NCBI RefSeq assembly: GCF_003026215.1
Contig: NZ_PYOC01000007.1
Span: 62,001 to 126,000, forward strand
Direction of reading: 5' to 3'
Length of the DNA: 64,000 nt
From: Photobacterium indicum
GTDB lineage: Bacteria; Pseudomonadota; Gammaproteobacteria; Enterobacterales; Vibrionaceae
The stretch's first letter is position 1; each line of letters begins with the position of its first letter. Under the pieces are notes generated by a model, which was given only the letters and a program-made list of their open reading frames with translations, did not search any database and was not told where the DNA came from. The translations under genes and the position numbers were made by a program. This document shows, piece by piece, positions 44,472 through 52,308 of the stretch.

Positions 44472-45338
44472 ATGATAAATCGACTACCATCAACAAAAGA
44501 GCTTCAAGCATTTTTGATCACAGCCCAGCACCTAAATTTCACTGCTGCAGCACATATTTTGAATGTGACACAAGGCGCCGTAAGTCGTCAGGTAATTTCT
44601 TTGGAAGAACAACTGAAAGTACGGCTATTTCACCGCCATGCGCGCGGGTTGACCTTAACTAATAAAGGTTCTGAGTTTCTTCCTCTTGTTGAACAAGCAA
44701 TGAATCAAATTCATCGTGCTGTTGAACAAGTATCGAATGATAAACAATTAGTCAAACTGAAAGCCCCAAGCTGTATTACACCTTGGTTGCTGCCTAAACT
44801 GATGACCTTTCAACAAGCCTACCCCGATATAGATGTCGAGCTCACATCCGCCATTAAACATAACGTCAACTTTTCAACCGAACCTTTTGATGCTGCGATC
44901 TGTTACGGGCAATCACCACAAGAGAAATCCTTGCTCACTAACTTATTATTTGAAGAATTTTTAACACCAGTATGTTCTGCTTCTGTATTACCAGTCGATA
45001 AAACGACATTAAGTACCAATGAAATGAAGGGTTTTACGTGGCTGCATGCCACTCCACAGAAAAGTGACTGGGCGTTGTGGTTAAAGCAGGCTAACAGCTC
45101 ACACTTAACCGCTGATCAAAACCAGCATTTTGCAACATTAGATTTGTCGGTAAGTGCAGCCATACAGGGGTTCGGTATCGCCATTGGGGATATCACCTTA
45201 GCTAAGCTTGATTTAGAATCAGGACGGTTGGTAGCTCCGCATACGTTAACAGTCGCTTCCGGTAACAGTTATTACCTTGTACGCCCGAAAACGATGCAGA
45301 ACCCTTCTTTAGAATTACTGATTGAATGGCTGATCTAG
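44472..45338 (+). CDS. LysR-family regulator (GcvA-like)
   Basis: 288 residues. The winged helix-turn-helix at the N terminus is LQAFLITAQHLNFTAAAHILNVTQGAVSRQVISLEEQLKVRLF in parts. The periplasmic-binding-like effector domain begins near VKLKAPSCITPWLLPKLMTF, a GcvA-type pattern. It is divergent from the aminotransferase operon and is probably its regulator, sharing the 200-bp intergenic region. The effector is not known but is likely an amino acid. Confidence 0.93.
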   Translation: MINRLPSTKELQAFLITAQHLNFTAAAHILNVTQGAVSRQVISLEEQLKVRLFHRHARGLTLTNKGSEFLPLVEQAMNQIHRAVEQVSNDKQLVKLKAPSCITPWLLPKLMTFQQAYPDIDVELTSAIKHNVNFSTEPFDAAICYGQSPQEKSLLTNLLFEEFLTPVCSASVLPVDKTTLSTNEMKGFTWLHATPQKSDWALWLKQANSSHLTADQNQHFATLDLSVSAAIQGFGIAIGDITLAKLDLESGRLVAPHTLTVASGNSYYLVRPKTMQNPSLELLIEWLI

Positions 45339-45361
45339 ATTTATTGGTGCTTAGTTATTCA

Positions 45362-45976
45362 TTACTGCGTAAGCGGTAACGCAATGCCAATTACCACAAA
45401 TAAACCACCACAGACTTGGTTAAAGCGTTGCCCTCTTTTTTCAAGCCAAGGGCCAATATAAACAGAAACACTAGCCAGCATGAACTCAACCGCAAACTCA
45501 ACCACCGAGAAGGTTAAAGCCATGACAAAGAATTGTGTCAAAAGCGATATTTGAGGATCAATGAACTGCGGTAAAAAGGCCCCGAAAAATAACAGAACTT
45601 TGGGATTAGAAACCGCCGCTATAGTACCTTGCATGAACAATGCTGAACGTTTTTTTTCAGCGATGGCTTTTTCTGAAATGATTAAATTAACAGGCAGTGT
45701 TCGCCATAATTGAATACCCAACCAAATAAGGTATGCCCCACCTACCCACTTCAATATGTTAAGTGCAGATGGTGATGTTTGAATAATTGCCCCAATTCCA
45801 AACATGGATAAAGCAATTACAACCACAAAACCGAGCACACCACCAATAATGGTCCAGATTGCTTTGCTACGTCCGTATAATACACCATGTGTCAGTGCTA
45901 ACAATCCATTAGGGCCTGGCGCAAAAGCAAGGCCAATAACCGCAATTAAATATAAAAGCCACGTTTGAAGCACCAT
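45362..45976 (-). CDS. LysE-family exporter
   Basis: 204 residues with six predicted helices. Signatures: LAFAPGPNGLLALTHGVLYG near the N terminus, WVGGAYLIWLGIQLWR and AAVSNPKVLLFFGAFLPQFIDP. An amino-acid or small-metabolite exporter. It is divergent from a GlxA-type AraC regulator, a pairing often seen for inducible exporters. Longest identity to family members is in the NPK motif. Confidence 0.92.
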   Translation of the reverse strand: MVLQTWLLYLIAVIGLAFAPGPNGLLALTHGVLYGRSKAIWTIIGGVLGFVVVIALSMFGIGAIIQTSPSALNILKWVGGAYLIWLGIQLWRTLPVNLIISEKAIAEKKRSALFMQGTIAAVSNPKVLLFFGAFLPQFIDPQISLLTQFFVMALTFSVVEFAVEFMLASVSVYIGPWLEKRGQRFNQVCGGLFVVIGIALPLTQ

Positions 45977-46156
45977 GAAAATATCACCTATATTATTTTG
46001 TTCATGTGTGCCTTTTGATTAAACAAAAGCACAACAACATGAATCATCTATCACCGTTGGAAGTGTGTGAATTTTACTGTGGTAACATAAAAACAAATGG
46101 CCTAATTTAGACCTAATACGGTACAATATGGACATTAGTTAAAAGATCTCACAGAC

Positions 46157-47182
46157 ATGACAACAACAATAACGCCTTCCAATCAAAATCTAGCTGACGA
46201 TAAAAGCCCTACCGTGACACCTGACGTTCGTTTCCTGCTATTGCCTTTGCCCGATTTTACGATGCTACCTTTTGGTGGTTTTATCGATAAACTTCGTTTT
46301 TCGGCTGACAATGAAGATTATAGCCAGCAACGCCACTGTGGATGGCAAATTTTAGGTTTAGGATCTGGCACAGTTACTTCAAGCAGCAGTGTATCGGTAG
46401 AGGTGCAGGTAACACCGGAACAGATACGTTTCGCTGATTACAACTACCTTGTTGTTTTTGGCTGCCGATCGGCACGTCATGCTCAACAAATGGCACCTAG
46501 TTATAAAGCATTGCTTAAACAAGCAGCCTCTAATGGCGTTACATTAGTCACAATCGACAATGCTTGTTTCATGCTGGCTGAAACTGGATTATTAAAAGGA
46601 AACCAAGTCTCGGTACATTGGCGACATGCACAAGAGTTTATGACGGCTTACCCCGATATTGAAGTACGCACAGAGCAATTATATTGCATCGACAAAAAAC
46701 GCATCAGCTGTTCTGGTGGCAGCGCTGCCATTGATTTAGCCATAGAGTTGTTAACACGCCATTGTGGTCGTACACGTGCCATGAAAGGATTAGCAGATAT
46801 GATTATCGATAAGCCTCGTGGGCAATTGCATCGCTTAGAATCATTGGATAATGAAACCAACGCAGGTCGGCATGTTAGCCGGGCTATTGGATTGATGCGC
46901 GACTTATTTGCAGAAAGAAAAACAACCGATGAACTTGCTACCATGATAGGCATAAGTCGACGACAACTTGATCGCTTGTTTAAAGATGAATTCTCTAAAA
47001 CTGCACATGATTACTGGCACGAAATGCGCCTTCAGCATCTACACTGGCGATTAGTCAACTCTAATCATAGTTTGACTATATTAGCGGAAGAAATTGGCAT
47101 TCAAGATACTAGCTACCTCTGTAAGGTATTTCGCAAACGCTTCGGTCAAAGCCCTGCAACATTACGTCACTCGAATAAATAG
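46157..47182 (+). CDS. GlxA-type regulator, DJ-1/PfpI-like domain plus AraC HTH
   Basis: 341 residues. The N-terminal DJ-1/PfpI-like domain spans about 25-200, with the nucleophile-elbow-like TIDNACFMLAETGLL. Tandem AraC-type helix-turn-helix motifs follow near the end (LATMIGISRRQLDRLFKDEF and SLTILAEEIGIQDTSYLCKV). GlxA regulators respond to quaternary amines or amino acids such as arginine or carnitine. The divergent neighbour is a LysE-family exporter, which it likely controls. Intergenic distance is 180 bases. Confidence 0.92.
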   Translation: MTTTITPSNQNLADDKSPTVTPDVRFLLLPLPDFTMLPFGGFIDKLRFSADNEDYSQQRHCGWQILGLGSGTVTSSSSVSVEVQVTPEQIRFADYNYLVVFGCRSARHAQQMAPSYKALLKQAASNGVTLVTIDNACFMLAETGLLKGNQVSVHWRHAQEFMTAYPDIEVRTEQLYCIDKKRISCSGGSAAIDLAIELLTRHCGRTRAMKGLADMIIDKPRGQLHRLESLDNETNAGRHVSRAIGLMRDLFAERKTTDELATMIGISRRQLDRLFKDEFSKTAHDYWHEMRLQHLHWRLVNSNHSLTILAEEIGIQDTSYLCKVFRKRFGQSPATLRHSNK

Positions 47183-47189
47183 ACCGTGC

Positions 47190-47381
47190 TTAATCTTTCG
47201 AAATAAACCAGCCAACCACAACACAACCCAGCATCCAACTAGAGCCCAATAGAAAGGCATTGTTCACATTTTCCGGAATTAACAGGCAGGCAAGAATGCC
47301 AATGATCATAACAATCGCAAATATTATCTGCCACAAAATGTCATATCTATAACTATCAACAGCTTTCGGATTATTTTTCAT
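47190..47381 (-). CDS. small two-span membrane protein, unknown
   Basis: 63 residues with two transmembrane segments (ILWQIIFAIVMIIGILACLLI and AFLLGSSWMLGCVVVGWFI) and a charged N terminus. Its 3' end nearly touches the stop of the convergent regulator gene (seven bases). No family recognised. The compact topology and clean start make it plausible as a real gene. Confidence 0.6.
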   Translation of the reverse strand: MKNNPKAVDSYRYDILWQIIFAIVMIIGILACLLIPENVNNAFLLGSSWMLGCVVVGWFISKD

Positions 47382-48086
47382 TTGTGAAACATCACAATAT
47401 TGCCATATGATAATTAGAGCAGAAAATACCTAACGTCAGCAATTACAAAAAAGTAACATAATGTAAGGTTGTGATTCACCAATAAACATTAAACAATCAA
47501 TAATCTACATGAACAATAAATCACGACGTTTACATTTCATCAGGATTTATTATATATGGCGATTTATTATATGAAATTAATGGGGTGCAATATATGTAAC
47601 AGAGTAACTATAAACCAATGAAAGATTACCACTCATCTTTAAAACATTTAATTACATCTTATCTAATTGAAATTATCGAAGGATTTAAATCATTAATTAA
47701 TATATAAGAACAAACCGACCACCATCACAACTTCTTAACATTTACATCATTCAACAATGGGCATCAAGTTGCATCCTGTGTATTATTGATTTTTAGAAAA
47801 AACACTTAATTACATATTTACTATTTTATTACTGGTGACAATCACTGTATCATCTCCGGCTCGCTAAGGATTGCACTCACTTATGAAAGTACTTTCAGGA
47901 GAAGAGCGTAATTGATTTGCAACTGCATATTCTCAAATCTCGAACCGATTAAGAAACGCTCTCACAGAGTAAATATATGCAGGTAGTCATATTACATTTA
48001 ATTAAATAAGTAATTGCAAAAATAAGCAGTTATTTCATTGTTATCAGGCATATGCATTCAAAAATATTGCTTGAAAGTAAGGTAGA
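47382..48086. other. 705-bp AT-rich region upstream of a secreted protein gene
   Basis: The largest gap in the window. From 47382 to about 47850 the sequence is very AT-rich with no convincing gene. Near 47860-47960 the composition changes. There is a perfect 12-bp palindrome GAAAGTACTTTC (47885-47896) followed by AGGAG, and AGAGCGT (from about 47903) complementary to ACGCTCT about 45 bases on. A tiny frame (TTG, 24 codons) starts after the AGGAG. The patch could be an sRNA, a leader peptide or a decayed gene; undecided. Confidence 0.4.
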
Positions 48087-48584
48087 ATGAATATTAAATT
48101 TACACATATTTTAGCCACACTTGTTGTCGTTTTTTCTACAGCATCACAAGCTTCAACCACTAAGTTTGGTAACTGGTATTATTCCGATGCATACCAGACA
48201 TTTGTTTCACAAGAAGTGACTCATGAACTGCCTAAGCAAGCTGAGATCTATCAAATTGCTAGCTCTAACGAGCTTAATGTTGGCTTTATTGTTCAAAGCC
48301 AAGCATGTATTGGAAAAGTAGGTGAATACGATTCAGCTGGTGCATATTTAATCAATACAAAACGTATAAACATGGCGTATCAATGTATCAGTAATAACAC
48401 TGTACGTTTATTCCCGGTTATTAAACGTGAGCGTAAGTATGTGATTAATGAATTCAAAACCCAGTCGCTAGTTTGCATCAAGCCAACCAAAGAATTGAAA
48501 AACGACCCGAACAGTATTTCACTATGTGTTTCTGGCTCTGGGTTTAGTGACGCCTATCATGCACTTTCAATTGATAGTGATTAA
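48087..48584 (+). CDS. secreted protein of unknown function
   Basis: 165 residues. Signal peptide up to about residue 22 (HILATLVVVFSTASQA-ST). The mature part has four cysteines (QACIGKV, YQCISNN, LVCIKPT, SLCVSGS), enough for two disulfides. No family recognised. TAAGGT precedes the ATG. Its neighbour downstream is a ToxR-like membrane regulator, so regulation by that protein is possible but not shown. Confidence 0.7.
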   Translation: MNIKFTHILATLVVVFSTASQASTTKFGNWYYSDAYQTFVSQEVTHELPKQAEIYQIASSNELNVGFIVQSQACIGKVGEYDSAGAYLINTKRINMAYQCISNNTVRLFPVIKRERKYVINEFKTQSLVCIKPTKELKNDPNSISLCVSGSGFSDAYHALSIDSD

Positions 48585-48814
48585 GCAGCAAAATTGACTA
48601 AAGAGAGGCACATCTACTTTAATTCAGCTTAGAGCGAGCGCCCTAAGCTGTTGATAGACAGAAAGAGCTCATTTATGAGTCCATCAATAAAGTGCCTCCA
48701 CCTGTCAAACAGAGAATCGCGACTTCAATGCAGAGGTCACAAAAAAGCAAGCAGTTGCTTTTAAGGCTAAAACCCACTAGTCTGGCAAAGTTATTTCCAG
48801 TCTACTGAATTCCC

Positions 48815-50344
48815 ATGACTTCCACAGTCCGCTATACATTACATCATGAACCAGCCATTATTTTTTCGCCAGCCAAAAATCAAATCACAATCAATGGTGA
48901 AGACGTCCACTTAGAACCTTTACAGGCACGCCTCTTAACCTTTTTTATTGAGCAACAGGGCAATGTTGTCAATACGCAGCAAATTGCGGATAGAGTGTGG
49001 GATAGAAGCCATGTATCAGATAATCTGGTGCGTCAAGTCATCAGCTTGCTTCGCAGCCAACTTCAAGACAAAACCCGCCCCTACTCAATCATTAAAACGA
49101 TTCCCAAACAAGGCTATCTATTTAATATAGAGGTGACTAAAAATTACCCCCCCAAAACAAATATTAAACATTCGATAGTAACGACTGAAAATTCTGCTGA
49201 AGATAATCAACTGGCGATACAAATTGAGTCAAGATTACAATCTGAGTCAGCATTACAAAAAGAACAAATGGTTCATGCAACTCAGCAAGCAACAGCACGC
49301 CCGTGCCACACACGAATAAAAAAATCAGTTATTTTTATAGTATTACTGGTAATCAGTGGTCTCGGATTAGGATCGAGTTATCTATGGCAACAATCAGCAC
49401 ACTCACCGACTAAACCACAACAACAAGGTGTGCTTCCCGTTTTCCTACACGAGATTAATCTTGATACAGAGCAAGATTACGAAATGTCGCAAAGTGTCTA
49501 TAATTACTTGTTCTATGGCCTTAATTCGTCGAAATCTATTTCGGGTTATCACTTTGACCAATTAACCCCTGAAGCAAAACAAAAACTCTCAGAAACAGGC
49601 ATTGAGATCAAAAGCTGGATCAAAAAAAGCCACGACGAATATTCACTCACCGTCCTATTACAAAATAATCAGCAGCCTGCATTAAACACAAAAATTGAAA
49701 AGACCTTTAACAAAGAAGACTTCTTTAATTCCATTGGTGATGTAATCATAGAATTAAAAACAATTATTTCCCCAACTGATCAAGGTTACGAAATAACCAA
49801 TCACCGCGTTACCTCAGTGACAGACTACAATGATTGGAAAGTGATATCAGAAGGTATTTCACTCTTTTATCAAGGGAAAGGTAAAAAAGCTTTAGATAAA
49901 GTTACTGAAAAATTAAATATTATTCAAGTAGAAGGCCGAGGCAACTATCTTGTATCTTCATTATTATCTTATTCTGAATCATTACATTATTTGAAATCAA
50001 ATAATGACATTCAGAAAAAACAGGCGCTAGTACTCGCTAAACAAGCATTTGAAATGAATCCTCGTTGCGATATTGCCAATTTAACCTTAGGATTAGCTCT
50101 GCTATTAAATGGACATAGCGATCAAGCTTTTCCTTACCTTTTCTATGCCGCTGAAAGTACCCCGAGCCCAATCAGTTATTACCTACTAAGTATTGTCGAT
50201 AAACAAGCTGATAATCAACGCGGGGCCGCATACCATTATCAATGCTATACAGAAATGAAAAAAGAGGTTAATGGGCAACTCTTTGATCTTATGGATTCTT
50301 TACAAAAACCAAACCTTTTACAAACCACCAAACAAGCTATTTAA
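48815..50344 (+). CDS. ToxR/CadC-like transmembrane transcriptional regulator
   Basis: 509 residues. The N-terminal OmpR-type winged helix occupies about 15-105 (LEPLQARLLTFFIEQQGNVV, SDNLVRQVISLLRSQLQDKT, SIIKTIPKQGYLFNIEV). A linker and one transmembrane helix near 170-188 (KSVIFIVLLVISGLGLGSSY) follow, then a periplasmic domain of about 315 residues. The end of the periplasmic domain has TPR-like repeats (ALVLAKQAFEMNPRCDIANL, ALLLNGHSDQAFPYLFYA). This layout fits membrane-bound one-component regulators such as CadC and ToxR. Target genes unknown. Adjacent genes encode a secreted protein and a membrane protein. Confidence 0.92.
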   Translation: MTSTVRYTLHHEPAIIFSPAKNQITINGEDVHLEPLQARLLTFFIEQQGNVVNTQQIADRVWDRSHVSDNLVRQVISLLRSQLQDKTRPYSIIKTIPKQGYLFNIEVTKNYPPKTNIKHSIVTTENSAEDNQLAIQIESRLQSESALQKEQMVHATQQATARPCHTRIKKSVIFIVLLVISGLGLGSSYLWQQSAHSPTKPQQQGVLPVFLHEINLDTEQDYEMSQSVYNYLFYGLNSSKSISGYHFDQLTPEAKQKLSETGIEIKSWIKKSHDEYSLTVLLQNNQQPALNTKIEKTFNKEDFFNSIGDVIIELKTIISPTDQGYEITNHRVTSVTDYNDWKVISEGISLFYQGKGKKALDKVTEKLNIIQVEGRGNYLVSSLLSYSESLHYLKSNNDIQKKQALVLAKQAFEMNPRCDIANLTLGLALLLNGHSDQAFPYLFYAAESTPSPISYYLLSIVDKQADNQRGAAYHYQCYTEMKKEVNGQLFDLMDSLQKPNLLQTTKQAI

Positions 50345-50550
50345 CAGCTTCTAACCACACAGACGTTAACCCCTTATATTTAAAGGGATTAGCGTAACTG
50401 CTTAGTAATTTGTCTTTACTGAGTCAGCACCAGTTTCTTTGTTTTTTGTTTGTTGCTGACACATATTGCCTTGCATCAATATCACCTTTGACAATGATCA
50501 CCATAATTCAGAGCAAACCAATACTATTGTTTCTCTAAGGTAAAAATATT

Positions 50551-51027
50551 ATGTTGAAAAAAATCGCTTATCCAATTGTTCCATTACAAATCTTCTTATT
50601 TGCATTTTGGTTTAAAAATGGATTCATCGATAAAATAATGGGGATATTGCTTGGAATAGTGACACCAGATACAGCTTATTCTGGTGATACATGGGCTGGA
50701 TGGAAAGGGTATATTGTCGGTACTTGGGATAAAAGTCAGGTCGGTCATGCTTTACTCAGTCCGACATTTGATTTCATGTTTCCAATCCTTATTTTATTGC
50801 AGTGCCTACCTTTTGTATTAATCCTTCGTTCAGTTATCAATGGGGAATTTATGAGCAATAAAGAACGCCCTTGGTTATTTTATGCTGCTGTTTCTTCATT
50901 ATTTGTAACTAGCTGTATGGCTTTCACTCAAACAATATCTGGTGCAAGTGATAGCCAGTACTTATGGCAGTTCATTGGCTTTAGCATGGTTGCTATTATG
51001 TATATTCGTAATGAGCAAGGTAAATAA
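50551..51027 (+). CDS. multi-pass membrane protein, unknown
   Basis: 158 residues with about four transmembrane segments (IAYPIVPLQIFLFAFWF, FDFMFPILILLQCLPFVLIL, WLFYAAVSSLFVTSCMAF, LWQFIGFSMVAIMYI). A soluble loop of about 40 residues sits between the first two. No family recognised. AAGG lies nine bases before the ATG. A strong hairpin terminator follows it. It stands 200 bases behind the ToxR-like gene and may be one of its targets. Confidence 0.65.
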   Translation: MLKKIAYPIVPLQIFLFAFWFKNGFIDKIMGILLGIVTPDTAYSGDTWAGWKGYIVGTWDKSQVGHALLSPTFDFMFPILILLQCLPFVLILRSVINGEFMSNKERPWLFYAAVSSLFVTSCMAFTQTISGASDSQYLWQFIGFSMVAIMYIRNEQGK

Positions 51028-51091
51028 GTATCAACTATCCAACCACTATAGAATAAACAAATTCATAAACGGATTTACTGCATATTATAAA

Positions 51092-51117
51092 AAACCTGTT
51101 CCAAAAGGAACAGGTTT
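51092..51117. terminator. bidirectional terminator
   Basis: AAACCTGTTCC and GGAACAGGTTT form a perfect 11-bp stem with an AAAA loop. It sits between convergent genes, with A/T tracts on the left flank giving a T run on the minus strand. Confidence 0.9.
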
Positions 51118-51145
51118 CATTCATTCTCTAAACAACTTATAGAAA

Positions 51146-52048
51146 TTACTTTTTAACTAAAGCCGAGTTTAGTTCATCAGCTAGACGATAACCAGCCTGA
51201 GTAAGACGCTGTTTCACCAGCTCGGTGCCTTTACTGTAATAAGATTCCGACGGCTTTGCATCAATTGCTACACTGTAACCGAAATCAGCCAGCTGGTAGC
51301 TTTCTGTTACCCACAAATCAACATCTGCTGTTTTGCCCAGTGTCATTGTTGTACTTGGGTATGCCAACTGAAGATCCGTCGCAAAATCATTGATATTATG
51401 TTCCGTATCCAATAGACCCATGCCGCTATCCCACAAGTGATGCAGATCTTTTTGTGGAACATCTAACGTATGCTTATTGGCTCCCAAATCAGTAACACAT
51501 GTATTTTTGCTCAGGCTTTGAGAGATAGAATGCATTGGCTGATGTGAGTCACCTGCAACATGGCTCATGAACATCATACTGGCAGCTTGTGGATTTTGTT
51601 TAAAATCATCAAAAAGGTAGCTAGCAACAAGTTTGATATTTGGAACATGAATAAAATCACACTGGCTCGTTGCTGGATAAGCTTGGTTTATATAGTGCCA
51701 TGCACCCGTTTCTTTCTCATCCCACTGGTTCAGGCTTGCTGGAATTGTTTCCCCCATTTGTACCCAAATATCTTCAGCCGGAATCTTACGGATCAAATCC
51801 GGTACCATTGCCAATTTGGCAAACTGGCTCGCCCCTTCAAAGCTATCCATTTTTTGTTGAATATCTTCAGGCATCGACTGGTAAGCCTTTGCTGCCAGTA
51901 CATCCACTTGCGTACGAGCAGCTGTGTCTAGATTCTGATAAGCAATTTGTGCCACGGTAACATGCCCTTGATAATTCCAAGCATGGGCAACATTAGGAAG
52001 CAGAGCAAGTGAAGCTACTGCAGTTGCGATAAGCGATGTATTTTTCAT
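51146..52048 (-). CDS. S1/P1-type zinc-dependent nuclease, periplasmic
   Basis: 300 residues from ATG 52048, which has GAGG five bases upstream. The signal peptide ends NVAHA and the mature protein starts with Trp (WNYQGHVTVAQIAY), the N-terminal zinc ligand of S1/P1 nucleases. Further ligands lie in GAWHYINQAYP, the SHVAGDSHQPMHSIS cluster and LHHLWDSGM, so all three zinc sites look intact. These enzymes cut single-stranded DNA and RNA. Exported nuclease activity may supply nucleotides or phosphate. Monocistronic. Confidence 0.94.
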   Translation of the reverse strand: MKNTSLIATAVASLALLPNVAHAWNYQGHVTVAQIAYQNLDTAARTQVDVLAAKAYQSMPEDIQQKMDSFEGASQFAKLAMVPDLIRKIPAEDIWVQMGETIPASLNQWDEKETGAWHYINQAYPATSQCDFIHVPNIKLVASYLFDDFKQNPQAASMMFMSHVAGDSHQPMHSISQSLSKNTCVTDLGANKHTLDVPQKDLHHLWDSGMGLLDTEHNINDFATDLQLAYPSTTMTLGKTADVDLWVTESYQLADFGYSVAIDAKPSESYYSKGTELVKQRLTQAGYRLADELNSALVKK

Positions 52049-52240
52049 TGTTGCCTCATTCACACTTTCTTACAAAATTAGTGTAATTAGGCACCCCATG
52101 AACGGTAAGGTCAACCCAATATACCAATTAGGAATCTAGTTGCTTAGGCAATCGATTAACTCTATATGTTTCGCCTAATAATCAATCAATAAGGGGGGCG
52201 AAAAAATTGAAATACATTTCAGAGCGGGACAGCTTGTATA

Positions 52241-52273
52241 AAAGAGCCCCGAGCGATACTCGAGGCTTTTTAG
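52241..52273 (-). terminator. terminator of the M16 peptidase gene
   Basis: GAGCC-C-CGAG and CTCG-A-GGCTTTTT form a stem around CGATA. Flanking AAAA and TTTTT make it usable on both strands. It lies about 40 bases past the peptidase stop. Confidence 0.85.
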
Positions 52274-52308
52274 TGGCATTGCTGATTATTCTTCCACCAA
52301 GCTTCTGG

